Below, piece after piece: positions 43,190 to 52,372 of a stretch of 64,000 nt of DNA. The notes under the pieces are model-generated. The model was not told the DNA's origin. It did not search any database and saw only the letters and a list, made by a program, of their open reading frames with translations. Origin of the DNA: Alphaproteobacteria bacterium (lineage in GTDB: Bacteria; Pseudomonadota; Alphaproteobacteria; MPNO01; UBA830); assembly GCA_022822405.1 (NCBI GenBank), contig JAJEBT010000212.1:25361-89360 (forward strand), read 5' to 3'. A program made the translations under genes and the position numbers. Positions within the stretch are counted from its first letter, which is position 1. Each line of letters begins with the position of its first letter.

Positions 43190-44560
43190 CTAGCTCGCAA
43201 GGCATGCTTGAGCAAACCATCTTCCGCGTAGCGCCAGATCATAGTCCTCATGGGGATGACCGAGAAGCTGGATGCCCATCGGAAGACCACGGTCCGCGAG
43301 CAGCGGCAGGTTCCAGGCCGGTGCTCCGAGACACGAAGAAACATCCCCATAGACCGGATCGCCGACCGGCATGCCGATTGGCGGCGGCCCCTTGGCCGAG
43401 AGCGTCAGGTAGCCGTCGAACGCGTCCGCAAGTGCAGCGAACGCCTGCCTGAGCTTATCGCGCATGGCGAGACGGTTGCGATAGTCTTCAGGCGAGAGCT
43501 TCTCGCCCCGGGCGAGGCGCTCGAGAACCGCCTCGCTCAGGAGATCGCCCTCCATGTCGCGGTACCCCCAGGTCGGCCACCGCATCTCGTAGGCGAAGAT
43601 GTCGAACATGAACCCGGGAATGGTGAGGAGCGCCTGTTCCAGGGCCTCGACGCGCTCGTCGTCCCGGCGCGATACGATCTCGACCCCGTGGCCGGCGACC
43701 TCGGACACGAACCGCTCGAAGATCTCCCTGGTCTCCTCCTCTGTGTCCGGCCAGGCGCGGGTCTCCAGCCGCACGAGCCGCTGCGGCTTCACCGCGGCCT
43801 CCAGCGCCGGTTTGCCGTAGAGCCCAGGATGGCCGGCGTCGCCGCCGACCGTGGACGAGATGTGGAACGCCGTCCGCCAGCAATCCTCGAGCGAGCCCGC
43901 ATGCACGCCGAGTACGCTCTGGCTCGGCGACATCGAGTGGCCGCCGCCGCGGTTGAGCGCGCCGAATGTCGGCTTGAGCGCGTAGTTACCGCAGTAGCTG
44001 GCCGGCCTCTGTATCGAGCCCCGGACCTGGCTTCCGCTGCCGGCGGGAAGCATCCCCGCGCCCACCGCCGCCGCCGTCCCGCTCGACGAGCCGCCCGGGG
44101 TGCGCGAGAGGTCGAACGGGTTCCGGGTCGGCCCCGGCGTCGCCTGGCCGAACTCGGTCGTGACCGTCTTGCCGACGATGCCGGCCCCGCCCCTTCGCAA
44201 CGCGTAGACGTGGGCGGCGTCGCGGTTCGACTGCCACCCCTCGTAGACCGGGCTGTTCATCTGGGTCGGCATGTCCACGGTCTCGTAGAGGTCCTTGATG
44301 CAGACAGGCATGCCGTCGACCAGGGACAGCGGGCGGCCTTCCCGGTAGCGTTCCGTGGATCGGTCCGCCGCCTCCCGCGCGCCCTCGATGTTGGTGACGA
44401 CGAACGCCTTCACCTCAGGCTCGCGCGCCTCGATGGCCTCGAGGCAGCGCTCGAGATAGTCCCGCGGCGTGTCGCTGCCGTCGAGGAATCCCGGAACCGC
44501 GTCGTGGAAGGTCCGAAGCTCCACGGTGCGCGGATCGTAGGGCCGGCGGTCGCTGCTCAT
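43190..44560 (-). CDS. Amidase (amidase-signature family)
   Basis: A 456-residue amidase-signature enzyme. The catalytic Lys is in PVCIKDLYET, the Ser-rich GGSSSGTAAAVGAG supplies the cis-Ser, and the nucleophile Ser lies in SGSQVRGSIQRPAS (the family has GSDxGGSIRxPA, so two positions differ). It would hydrolyse a carboxamide to acid plus ammonia. AAGGAGG sits 6 nt before the ATG. It is the last gene of the transporter-hydrolase operon, 28 nt after the preceding hydrolase, so it probably processes imported amides or peptide-like compounds. The change of GSDxGG to GSQVRG could affect specificity. Confidence 0.85.
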   Translation of the reverse strand: MSSDRRPYDPRTVELRTFHDAVPGFLDGSDTPRDYLERCLEAIEAREPEVKAFVVTNIEGAREAADRSTERYREGRPLSLVDGMPVCIKDLYETVDMPTQMNSPVYEGWQSNRDAAHVYALRRGGAGIVGKTVTTEFGQATPGPTRNPFDLSRTPGGSSSGTAAAVGAGMLPAGSGSQVRGSIQRPASYCGNYALKPTFGALNRGGGHSMSPSQSVLGVHAGSLEDCWRTAFHISSTVGGDAGHPGLYGKPALEAAVKPQRLVRLETRAWPDTEEETREIFERFVSEVAGHGVEIVSRRDDERVEALEQALLTIPGFMFDIFAYEMRWPTWGYRDMEGDLLSEAVLERLARGEKLSPEDYRNRLAMRDKLRQAFAALADAFDGYLTLSAKGPPPIGMPVGDPVYGDVSSCLGAPAWNLPLLADRGLPMGIQLLGHPHEDYDLALRGRWFAQACLAS

Positions 44561-44588
44561 CCTGTCCCTCCTTCGAAAGATCCGTGCG

Positions 44589-45467
44589 TCAGACGCTCTG
44601 CGCGTAATCGAGAATCAGGCGGTTGAACGCCTCCGGATGCTCGCGGTAGCTGAAATGTCCGGAATGATTGAACACGTGCATCTCGGTCCTCGGCTCCTTG
44701 TGGATCATGATCTCGTAGAGCGCGAAACCCTGGTCGATGGTTGCCGTCGGGTCGTTGAGCCCCCAGACGATCAGGTTGGGACGCTGCGTACCCGTGCTCA
44801 CCAGCCGGTCGAACGTGTCGCCCTTCTCGCGCGCGTGGTTGGGCAGGAACACGCGCTCGTCGAGCCCCTCGTCGAGCATCTTCCGGACCGACTCTTGGTA
44901 TTTCGGGAGCGCGGCGACGCGCATCAGCTCGTCGAGCCACTCCTCGGTAACGACCTTCGGGTTCCAGGAATAGTTTTCCATCACCCAGCGCTGGCTCTCG
45001 CGGCTGAGATACGGCTTCGGGGTGTCGGCGAAGACGATGTGGTTGCGCCCCTGACCGGGCCCGAGCGTCGCCGTGTCGACCATGATGTTCGACTTGATGC
45101 GCGACGGATCCTGGAGCGTCATGCGACACGTGAGATACGCGCCCCGCGAATGGCCGACGATGTGGCAGTCGTGGAGGTCGAGCGCATCGAGGAACCCGAG
45201 CGCGTGGCGGACCACCCTTGCCATCGTGTAGTCGTCGTCGGTCTCCGGGTTGTCGGTGTAGCCCTGGCCGATCTTGTCGACCGCGATGACCCGGCACTCC
45301 TCGGCCAGCCCGTCGAAATTGAGGTTCCAGTCGGCCGCGCAGTCGGCGCCATGGTGAGACCCGAAGTTGCCGCCGTGGAACAGCACCACGGTCGCGCCCG
45401 AGCCCTTGTCGAAATAGCGCGTGTTGATTCCGTCGACATCGACGAATTTCGCTTCGGTGAAGTCCAT
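44589..45467 (-). CDS. Alpha/beta hydrolase (MhpC-like), paralogue 1
   Basis: A 292-residue alpha/beta-fold hydrolase. Oxyanion region LFHGGNFGSHHG, nucleophile elbow VGHSRGAYLTC, acid NDPTATID and histidine NHSGHFSYREHPE are all present, so the Ser-Asp-His triad is complete. It is closely related to the hydrolases at 45497, 51485 and 53680 (shared TRYF-KG-G--TVVL, DDYTM and S(R/E)SQRW-type blocks). Start ATG 45467 lies 29 nt after the upstream gene; the longer frame (to 46253) is a shadow. The substrate is unknown; relatives cleave C-C or ester bonds. Confidence 0.85.
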   Translation of the reverse strand: MDFTEAKFVDVDGINTRYFDKGSGATVVLFHGGNFGSHHGADCAADWNLNFDGLAEECRVIAVDKIGQGYTDNPETDDDYTMARVVRHALGFLDALDLHDCHIVGHSRGAYLTCRMTLQDPSRIKSNIMVDTATLGPGQGRNHIVFADTPKPYLSRESQRWVMENYSWNPKVVTEEWLDELMRVAALPKYQESVRKMLDEGLDERVFLPNHAREKGDTFDRLVSTGTQRPNLIVWGLNDPTATIDQGFALYEIMIHKEPRTEMHVFNHSGHFSYREHPEAFNRLILDYAQSV

Positions 45468-45496
45468 CTTCCCGCTCCCTCGCTCCGTGCCGCCCG

Positions 45497-46375
45497 TCAC
45501 GGGGCGTGAATGAAAGTCCTGATCACGTCGTTGAACCGCTCCGGATGCTCGCGGAAGCTGTAATGCCCCGACCGGTGGAAGACCTGCCACCGCGCCCGGC
45601 GCTCCTTCTCGGCAAGAATCCGGTAAAGCCCCATCGCCTGGTCGAACGACACCGTCGGATCCTCGCTGCCCCAGACCTGGAGGACCGGGCGCTGGATGCC
45701 GCGCGTCTGCAGGATCCGGAACATCTCCTCCTTCTGGGTCTGGATGCCGGGGAGGAACTTGGTCCACTGGAACCCGTCGACGGTCATCTTGTGGACCGCC
45801 TCGGCGTACTTCTCCTGCTTCGCCATCTCGACCATGGCGGCGATCCACTCGTCGGTGATGTGCCCGTCGCCCCAGGAGTACTTCCCGACCACCCATCTCT
45901 GGCTCTCGGCCGTCAGCGCCGGGCGCGGCATGTTGGCGAACACGAAGTCGTTGCGTCCCGTCCCCGGCGCGCAGGTGTTGCTGTCGACGATGGTGCAGGT
46001 CTTCACGATCTCGGGATGCTCGACCGTGAGCCGGCACGTCAGATAGCCGCCCCTTGAATGGCCGACGAGATGCGCCCCCTCGATGCCGAGCGCGCGCAGC
46101 GTCGCCCAGGCATGCTGGACGGTCGCGTGCATCGTGTAGTCGTCGTCCGACTTCGGGTTTCCGGTGTAGCCTTGGCCGAGCTTGTCGATCGCGACGACAT
46201 GGAACCATTCCGCGAGCCCGTCGAAGTTCAGGTCCCAGTCTTCGGCCGAGCACGCGCCCGTGGTCGAGCCGAAGCTCCCGCCATGGACCAGCACCACGGT
46301 CTCGCCCGTGCCCTTCTCGAAGTAGCGGGTGCGGATCCCCTCCACGTCGACGAATTTCTCTCCCAATATAGGCAC
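45497..46375 (-). CDS. Alpha/beta hydrolase (MhpC-like), paralogue 2
   Basis: A 292-residue alpha/beta hydrolase with HGGSFGSTTG, nucleophile VGHSRGGYLTC, acid GSEDPTVSF and histidine RSGHYSFREHPE. It starts at a GTG (46375) with AAAGGAGG 6 nt upstream, the best ribosome site of the operon. It follows the dppC permease by 25 nt. The catalytic triad is intact. It is a paralogue of the other three 292-residue hydrolases. Confidence 0.85.
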   Translation of the reverse strand: MPILGEKFVDVEGIRTRYFEKGTGETVVLVHGGSFGSTTGACSAEDWDLNFDGLAEWFHVVAIDKLGQGYTGNPKSDDDYTMHATVQHAWATLRALGIEGAHLVGHSRGGYLTCRLTVEHPEIVKTCTIVDSNTCAPGTGRNDFVFANMPRPALTAESQRWVVGKYSWGDGHITDEWIAAMVEMAKQEKYAEAVHKMTVDGFQWTKFLPGIQTQKEEMFRILQTRGIQRPVLQVWGSEDPTVSFDQAMGLYRILAEKERRARWQVFHRSGHYSFREHPERFNDVIRTFIHAP

Positions 46376-46400
46376 CTGGTCCTCCTTTCGCGGAACTGTT

Positions 46401-47324
46401 TCAGGTCACTCCCGACGACGCGCGCTTGAGGCGCGGGTCGAGGATGTCGCGGAGCCCGTCTCCCAAGAGGTTGATGCCGAGCACCGTCGTGAATATGCAA
46501 AGCCCCGGGAACAGCGCCAGCCACCAGGACGTCGAGATGTGCTCGCGCCCGTCGGCGAGCATGCTGCCCCAGGTCGGAATTTCCGGCGGCACCCCGAGCC
46601 CGAGGAAGCTCAGGCTCGCCTCCGAGATGATCGCCGACGCCATCGCGAAGGTGCCGATGACGATCGCCGCCTGCAGCAGGTTGGGCAGGATGTGGCGGCC
46701 GACGATGCGGCCGTGCGAGGCGCCGAGCGACCGCGCAGCGGTGACGAAGTCGCGCGCCCTGAGCGACAGCGTCTGGCCGCGCGCGACGCGGCAATAGGGA
46801 ATCCAGCGCTGGGCCACCAGCGCGATGATCAGGATGCCGAGCCCTTGGCCGAGGAAGGCGAGGATGGCGATCGCGAGCAGGAGCGGCGGGAACGCCCACA
46901 CGACCTCGACGGCCTTCTGGATCGCGAAGTCGGTCCGCCCCCCGAAATATCCCGAGATCGCGCCGAACCCGACGCCGACGAGGCCGGAGACGAGGACCAC
47001 AGTGGCCGCGATCACCAGCGAGATCCGCGCGCCGTAGATGATGCGGCTCAGGATGTCGCGCCCGACATGGTCGGTCCCGAGAAAGAACTTGCCCGAGAAG
47101 TATTGCGGCGCCTCGAGCGCGGCAAGGAGGTCCTGGTGGTTGGGGTCGTAGGGGCTCACCCACGGCGCCAGCGCGCCTACCGAGATCAGCAGCGCCACGA
47201 CGATGCCGCCGAGCACGACCTTGACCTTCATCCACCGCCGCGAGCGCTTCTTGAGCTCGGCCAGCCACGCGATCAGGGGGGCGGTCCGGTCAGTCGAACC
47301 GTATTCGCGGATCGATTGCGCCAT
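46401..47324 (-). CDS. dppC: Dipeptide/oligopeptide ABC transporter permease, DppC-like
   Basis: A 307-residue inner-membrane permease. An N-terminal membrane helix (VVLGGIVVALLISVGALAPW) is followed by FFLGTDHVGRDILSRIIYGA and the EAA loop ARSLGASHGRIVGRHILPN, the standard DppC/OppC signature. Five to six membrane helices are expected. Its start overlaps the dppB stop by 35 nt. It forms a channel with DppB for peptides delivered by the substrate-binding protein. Confidence 0.93.
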   Translation of the reverse strand: MAQSIREYGSTDRTAPLIAWLAELKKRSRRWMKVKVVLGGIVVALLISVGALAPWVSPYDPNHQDLLAALEAPQYFSGKFFLGTDHVGRDILSRIIYGARISLVIAATVVLVSGLVGVGFGAISGYFGGRTDFAIQKAVEVVWAFPPLLLAIAILAFLGQGLGILIIALVAQRWIPYCRVARGQTLSLRARDFVTAARSLGASHGRIVGRHILPNLLQAAIVIGTFAMASAIISEASLSFLGLGVPPEIPTWGSMLADGREHISTSWWLALFPGLCIFTTVLGINLLGDGLRDILDPRLKRASSGVT

Positions 47325-48294
47325 AGCTGATATCGATGATGAAGTTGACGGTGACGAACAGGACCGTGTAGGCGAGGACGACGCCCGTGATCAGCGGGTA
47401 GTCGCGGGTGCCGAGCCCGTTGATCAGGAGATTTCCTATCCCCGGCCACGCGAACACGGTCTCGACGATGATCGATCCCGACAGCAGCGTGCCGAGCTCG
47501 AGCCCGACCACTGTGATGATCGTGATCAGGGCGTTGCGGACGACGTGGCGCCACAGCACGACCTGGCCGCTGAGCCCCTTGGCGCGGGCCGTGGTCACGA
47601 ACTCCTCGTGTGTGACGTCGAGGATCGCCGACCGGGTTACCCGCATCAGGATCCCGAGCATGTTCACGCCGAGCGTCGCCGCCGGCATGATGATGTAGGA
47701 AAGCGCGTCGATGAAGCCCTTCCAGTTGCCTTGGATGAGGCTGTCGACGGTGTAGAAGCCGGTGATCGCCGGTCCGGCGACGCCGTAGGTCTCGCGCCCG
47801 GCCGACGGCAGCAGGTTGAAATACCCCGACACGACGAGGATCAGCATGATCCCCATCCAGAAGCTCGGCATGCTGATGCCAAAGAACCCGAACACCGACC
47901 CGAAATTGTCGACCCAGGAGTTGGGCCGCGCCCCCGCCCAGACCCCGAGCGGCACGCCGATGATGATGGCCAGCAGCGTTGCGAAGAAGGTGAGCTCGAG
48001 CGTCGCCGGGAAACGCTCCGCCAGGAGCACCGTGACCTGTTCCTTGTAGCGGAACGATTCCCCGAAATTCCCCTCGAGCGCGGAGCCGAGGAAGCTCAGA
48101 TACTGCTCGTGGAACGGCTTGTCGAGGCCCCAGCGCGCCCGCGCCTCGGCGATGTCCTCGTGCGTCGCCTCCTCGGGCAGCAGGATGTCGGCGGGATCGC
48201 CGGGCGCGAGCTGCAGCAGGCCGAAGACCAGGAGCGTGATCAGCAACAGCACGGGGACCGTGCCGATCACGCGCTTGACGGTATAGGTCAGCAA
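47290..48294 (-). CDS. dppB: Dipeptide/oligopeptide ABC transporter permease, DppB-like
   Basis: A 334-residue inner-membrane permease with N-terminal RVIGTVPVLLLITLLVFGLL and the EAA motif TTARAKGLSGQVVLWRHVVR. It ends YGAIDPRIRFD, the usual DppB C-terminus. It starts at TTG (48294). It is the other half of the membrane channel with DppC and lies directly after the binding-protein gene. Confidence 0.93.
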   Translation of the reverse strand: MLTYTVKRVIGTVPVLLLITLLVFGLLQLAPGDPADILLPEEATHEDIAEARARWGLDKPFHEQYLSFLGSALEGNFGESFRYKEQVTVLLAERFPATLELTFFATLLAIIIGVPLGVWAGARPNSWVDNFGSVFGFFGISMPSFWMGIMLILVVSGYFNLLPSAGRETYGVAGPAITGFYTVDSLIQGNWKGFIDALSYIIMPAATLGVNMLGILMRVTRSAILDVTHEEFVTTARAKGLSGQVVLWRHVVRNALITIITVVGLELGTLLSGSIIVETVFAWPGIGNLLINGLGTRDYPLITGVVLAYTVLFVTVNFIIDISYGAIDPRIRFD

Positions 48295-48353
48295 GGCGGA
48301 GTCGCCTTTCCGTCAGGTCTTCGGGGTCGATGCGGCGCGCGCCCGGCGGCGCG

Positions 48354-49886
48354 TCAGTTCTTCATGATCGCTTCGCTCATGTAGGGACGCCCGTCCGGCC
48401 GCGGCTGGAAGTCGACATTGTTCGCCACCCCGTACTGCAGAGTGTGCGTCCACATGAAGCAGGCCGGCGCCTCCTCGGTCAGCACCGACATTGCCTTCCT
48501 GAGCGTCGCGATGCGCTGCTTGGGATCGAAGGCTGCGCGTTCCGCCTGCATCAGCTTGTCGTAGGCGGCGCTCGAGAACTTGATGCGCGGCGACACGCCG
48601 GTCTCGAAATACTGCGACAGCGCCGGACCGGGATCGATCACGGAGCCGCGGCCCTGGTAGAAGAACGGCACCTTGCCCTTGCGCACGTTGGCCCACTGCG
48701 TGACCCATTCGGGGGTGTGCAGCTTGGTCTTGATCCCGACCGCATTGAGCATCGGCACCATGGCCTGCGTGATCTGCTTGTCGTTCACGTAGCGCCCGAC
48801 CGGGGTGTAGAGGTCGACCTCGACGCCGTTGGCGTATCCGGCCTCGGCGAGCAGCTTCTTCGACTTCTCGGGATTGTAGTCGAAGACCGGCTTGTGCTCG
48901 GGGTTGTAGGCGTACTGGCCCGGCCCGATCGGCCCCTGCAGCAGCTGCGCCTGGTCCTTGAGCAGCGCCTTGACGATGCCCGCGCGGTTGATGGCGTGGC
49001 AGACCGCCTGGCGCACCTTCTTGTTGTCCCACGGCTTCATCGCCGGGTTCATGGCGAGGAACATGATCTCGACCGAACTGGTGGGGACCAGCCGGGCGTT
49101 CTTCGCCTTGTCGATGCGGCTCAGCAGATGGGGCGGGATGAACTGCGCGATCTGGATCTCGCCGTTCAGGAGCGCCGTCACCCGCTGTTCGGACTCGGTC
49201 ATCTTGCGCACGATCACGATGTCGGGCGAGCCCTTCTTGAGAAACGGGCTGCCCTCCGCCTTCTCGAGCACCATGCGGTTGCCGATGACGAACTCCTTGA
49301 GCTTGTAGGGCCCGGCGCCGTTGGGATGGTTCTTGTCGGCTTCCTTGGCGCCGTGCTTGTCGTAGGTGTCCTTGCTGGTGATCACCCACAGCCCGCAGAT
49401 GTAGCTCAGCAGCGACGAGGTCGGCTTGTGCGAGATCATCTTGACGGTGTGCGTGCCGACCGCCTCGACGGACTTGATCTTGCGGCTCGAGTTCTGCTTC
49501 TGGCTGCTTTCGGGGTCCTTGCTCATGCGGAAGAACGAATGGACGACGTCCTTCGCCGTCACCTCGGTCCCGTCATGGAACTTCATGCCCTTCCTGAGGT
49601 GGAAGAGCCAGGTGTTCTCGTCCTTGACCTCCCATTTCTCGGCGAGGTGGCCGACATAGCCGCCCTTGTTGAAGTCGTAGCGGCAGAGATTGCCGTATAT
49701 CTCGCCCCAGAGCCCGTAGAGATGGGACGCGCTGTCCCCGTAGGGGTTCACCGTGCTGAGGTTGGAGGTGATGCCGAGCGTGAGGCGCGTCTCGGCCGAT
49801 GCCGTCGCGCCCATCGCGATCCCGGCCGCGAGCGCGGCCGACGCCGCCATCCGCGATATCGATAGCACTGAGTTCGCAAGTTTCAT
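48354..49886 (-). CDS. dppA: Peptide-binding protein of ABC transporter (SBP family 5)
   Basis: A 510-residue secreted protein. The signal peptide is MKLANSVLSISR plus an Ala-rich helix ending ATASAE. The mature part has family-5 features such as TWLFHLRKGMKFHDGTEVTA and VRQAVCHAINRAGI. AAAGGGA lies about 7 nt before ATG 49886. It captures the peptide-like substrate in the periplasm. The 248 nt upstream of it show no gene. It may be read from its own promoter as well as the operon. Confidence 0.9.
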   Translation of the reverse strand: MKLANSVLSISRMAASAALAAGIAMGATASAETRLTLGITSNLSTVNPYGDSASHLYGLWGEIYGNLCRYDFNKGGYVGHLAEKWEVKDENTWLFHLRKGMKFHDGTEVTAKDVVHSFFRMSKDPESSQKQNSSRKIKSVEAVGTHTVKMISHKPTSSLLSYICGLWVITSKDTYDKHGAKEADKNHPNGAGPYKLKEFVIGNRMVLEKAEGSPFLKKGSPDIVIVRKMTESEQRVTALLNGEIQIAQFIPPHLLSRIDKAKNARLVPTSSVEIMFLAMNPAMKPWDNKKVRQAVCHAINRAGIVKALLKDQAQLLQGPIGPGQYAYNPEHKPVFDYNPEKSKKLLAEAGYANGVEVDLYTPVGRYVNDKQITQAMVPMLNAVGIKTKLHTPEWVTQWANVRKGKVPFFYQGRGSVIDPGPALSQYFETGVSPRIKFSSAAYDKLMQAERAAFDPKQRIATLRKAMSVLTEEAPACFMWTHTLQYGVANNVDFQPRPDGRPYMSEAIMKN

Positions 49887-50134
49887 TGTGAATGTCCCTT
49901 TCTGTAGCCTGCCCCGACGCGAGCCGGGCGCATGCTGGCAATTCTCCGCGCCGCAGGGAGCGCCGCGGATCCGCAAACTCTTACCATTCGCAGGACCCCT
50001 GTCTTCATTCCCGTCCGGTTGCCCCGGCTGCTCGTCATTTGCGGCGTCCCCGGGCCAAGAGTATCCGTGGCCGAAGGCCGGTCAAGCCCGGGCGTGCCGG
50101 CGCCTGCCGGGCGGCCGCCGCCCCGGGCGGGTTG

Positions 50135-51451
50135 CTACGCTTCATGCCGGCCGTAGTAGCCGGCCGCGATCGCCTCGCAGGCGACATCCACGGCGGGCGG
50201 GACGAGTCCCATCGGCAGGCCGTCCTCGGCGCGCCAGTAGGAATGGATCCCGGTGCCGAACTCGACGATCCGCACCTCGGGCGCGGGGTCGATCTTCTCC
50301 AGCATCGGCAGCATGACGCCGTAATACTTCTCCGGGGTGTGGTCGCGGCTGAACCTGTTGATCATGTAGAGAAGCGGCGGCACCGGCTTCGCGTCCGGGC
50401 CGGCGAGCGGCCGGCCCATGCCGACATAGTGGTCGACCAGCTCCCGCGTCCGCGCCTCCGAAAGCCCGAGGCGCGCCGCGGTTGCGGTCGCGGCCTCGGT
50501 CAGCGCCGGGACCGCGTGGATGTGGAAGAAGTACTCCGCCTTGATCTGCGGGAACCGCTTCACCTCGTCCCACATTTCGAAGATCTCCTCCATCACCCAC
50601 GGCAGCCGCATCAGCGGCTCGCCGCCCTCCTGCATGTAGAGCTCGGCGCCCCGGTAGCGCGCGAGTTCGCGCCAGTTGCGGACCAGGAGGTCGTTGAACG
50701 GGTTGGGCCAGTCATGGCCGGTCATCTCGTGGAAGATGTAGGCGAATGTCGAGTTCTCTATGCCGGCGAGCCCGACGATGTTCTCGACGCGCTGCAGGAT
50801 CATGTGCGAGAACGGCCCGCCGGTGGAGTGGCCGTGGGTGTAGACGGCGTAGTCGCGCACCGGGAAATGCCGCCGGCAGAGGTCCTTCATCGCCTCCTCG
50901 AAGGCGAGCGGCCACGCCGCCATGCGGTCGTGGAAGACGGTGCCCGGCCGCGCCCGCGCGAACGTGCGCGTGCCGTAGACGTGGCGGTACGAATCCTCGC
51001 GCACGATCTCGTACTGGTCGCGGCCGACATGCTCGTCCCGCTTCCAGATCGGGGTCCTGAGCCCGCCATCGGCGAGCGTCGTGTCGCCGGGCCAGTCGCG
51101 CGACGGATCCGGCAGATAGAGCCGGCCCGGGAAGGTCAGGTTGACGACCTTGAAGCCGCGCTTTCGGGCGAGCAGGAGCGCGTAGGGCTCGATCGACCGC
51201 CAGTCGCCGGCGCCGCCGTGAGTCATCAGCATGCCGGACCGCCGGCCGTCGGCGGAGACATGCGCCTTCGCGCTGTCCGCCGGCTCGTAGACCATCGCGC
51301 CAATGTCCCATTCCATGCCCGCGACCTCGAGCCGGAAGACGTCCTCGTAGCGGCGTATCTCGAGGTCGGGCTCGGCGAGCACGCGCCCGGAAATCTCGAC
51401 GAGCTCGTCGCGGGAATAGCTCTTCTGCGGTTGCCACGATCCGTCAGGCAT
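50135..51451 (-). CDS. Alpha/beta hydrolase of the GHSTG type, paralogue A
   Basis: A 438-residue hydrolase. A strand-turn with LMTHGGAGDWRSIEPYALLL precedes the nucleophile elbow YTHGHSTGGPFSHM, with a late histidine in GTGIHSYWRAEDG. It is 40-50% like the hydrolase at 52373 by eye, sharing GRLYLP, PSRDWPGDT-type and PVPPLL blocks. The family is longer than MhpC-type enzymes and I do not recognise a named member. It lies between hydrolase 51485 and the binding-protein gene. Confidence 0.75.
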   Translation of the reverse strand: MPDGSWQPQKSYSRDELVEISGRVLAEPDLEIRRYEDVFRLEVAGMEWDIGAMVYEPADSAKAHVSADGRRSGMLMTHGGAGDWRSIEPYALLLARKRGFKVVNLTFPGRLYLPDPSRDWPGDTTLADGGLRTPIWKRDEHVGRDQYEIVREDSYRHVYGTRTFARARPGTVFHDRMAAWPLAFEEAMKDLCRRHFPVRDYAVYTHGHSTGGPFSHMILQRVENIVGLAGIENSTFAYIFHEMTGHDWPNPFNDLLVRNWRELARYRGAELYMQEGGEPLMRLPWVMEEIFEMWDEVKRFPQIKAEYFFHIHAVPALTEAATATAARLGLSEARTRELVDHYVGMGRPLAGPDAKPVPPLLYMINRFSRDHTPEKYYGVMLPMLEKIDPAPEVRIVEFGTGIHSYWRAEDGLPMGLVPPAVDVACEAIAAGYYGRHEA

Positions 51452-51484
51452 CGGTCTCGGTCTCCGTGCGCGCCGGCGCCGGCT

Positions 51485-52360
51485 TCACAGCGCCTGGATG
51501 AAGCCGCGCAGCATCTCGTTGAAGATCTCCGGCTGCTCGCGGAACGAGTGATGGCCGGCGCGGTTGATGATCTGGAGCTGGGAGCGCGGCTCGGTGCTCG
51601 CGATCAGTTCGAACAGCGCGTAGCCCTGCTCGAGCGGCGCCGTCGGGTCGTTGCGGCCCCAGATCAGCTGCGTCGGCCTGCCCATGCCGCGGTCGCGGAT
51701 CCAGGCGAACATTTCCGACTTGTCCTTGGCGAGCTGCGGCAGGAACAGGCTCGACCTGAGTCCCTCGTCCTCCATCTTGCGGACCGATTCCCGGTACTTG
51801 GGCAGGTTCGCGACCTCGAGCGCGGCGTCGAGAAACGCGTCGTCGATGTGGTGCGGGCTGTAGGAGTAGTGCTCGTAGACCCATTTCTGGCACTCGCGCC
51901 CGAGATGCGGCACCGGCGCGCCGGCATGGACGACGTCGTTGAGGCCGCGGCCGGGCGCGCAGGTGTTGCTGTCGATGATCGTGCACGACGCCACCAGTTC
52001 GGGCTGTTCGAGCGTGAGCCGGCAGACCAGGTAGCCGCCGCGCGAATGGCCGGCGAGATGGACGTCGGTGAGCCCGAGCGCGCGGATGAAGCCGTTGGCG
52101 TGCTGGACGACGGCGTTCATCGTGTAGTCGTCGTTCGCGGGATTGTCGGTGTGGCCCTGGCCGAGCTTGTCGAACGCGACGACATGGAAGTCGCGGGCGA
52201 GATCGTCGAAGTTCCGGTTCCAGACAATCGCGCTCGAGGAGGCCTCGCTCGAGCCGAAATTGCCGCCGAAGACAAGCACCAGCGGCGGTCCCGACCCGGC
52301 CTCGAAGTACCGGGTGCGGATGCCGTCGACCTCTATCCATCTTGCGTCGTTCATGGGCAT
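51485..52360 (-). CDS. Alpha/beta hydrolase (MhpC-like), paralogue 3
   Basis: A 291-residue alpha/beta hydrolase. Conserved sites: VFGGNFGSSEA, AGHSRGGYLVC, GRNDPTAPLE and RAGHHSFREQPE. Its N-terminus MPMNDARWIEV matches that of the hydrolase at 53680. Complete catalytic triad. It begins 12 nt after the preceding hydrolase stop. Confidence 0.85.
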   Translation of the reverse strand: MPMNDARWIEVDGIRTRYFEAGSGPPLVLVFGGNFGSSEASSSAIVWNRNFDDLARDFHVVAFDKLGQGHTDNPANDDYTMNAVVQHANGFIRALGLTDVHLAGHSRGGYLVCRLTLEQPELVASCTIIDSNTCAPGRGLNDVVHAGAPVPHLGRECQKWVYEHYSYSPHHIDDAFLDAALEVANLPKYRESVRKMEDEGLRSSLFLPQLAKDKSEMFAWIRDRGMGRPTQLIWGRNDPTAPLEQGYALFELIASTEPRSQLQIINRAGHHSFREQPEIFNEMLRGFIQAL

Positions 52361-52372
52361 GTTCGCGTCTCC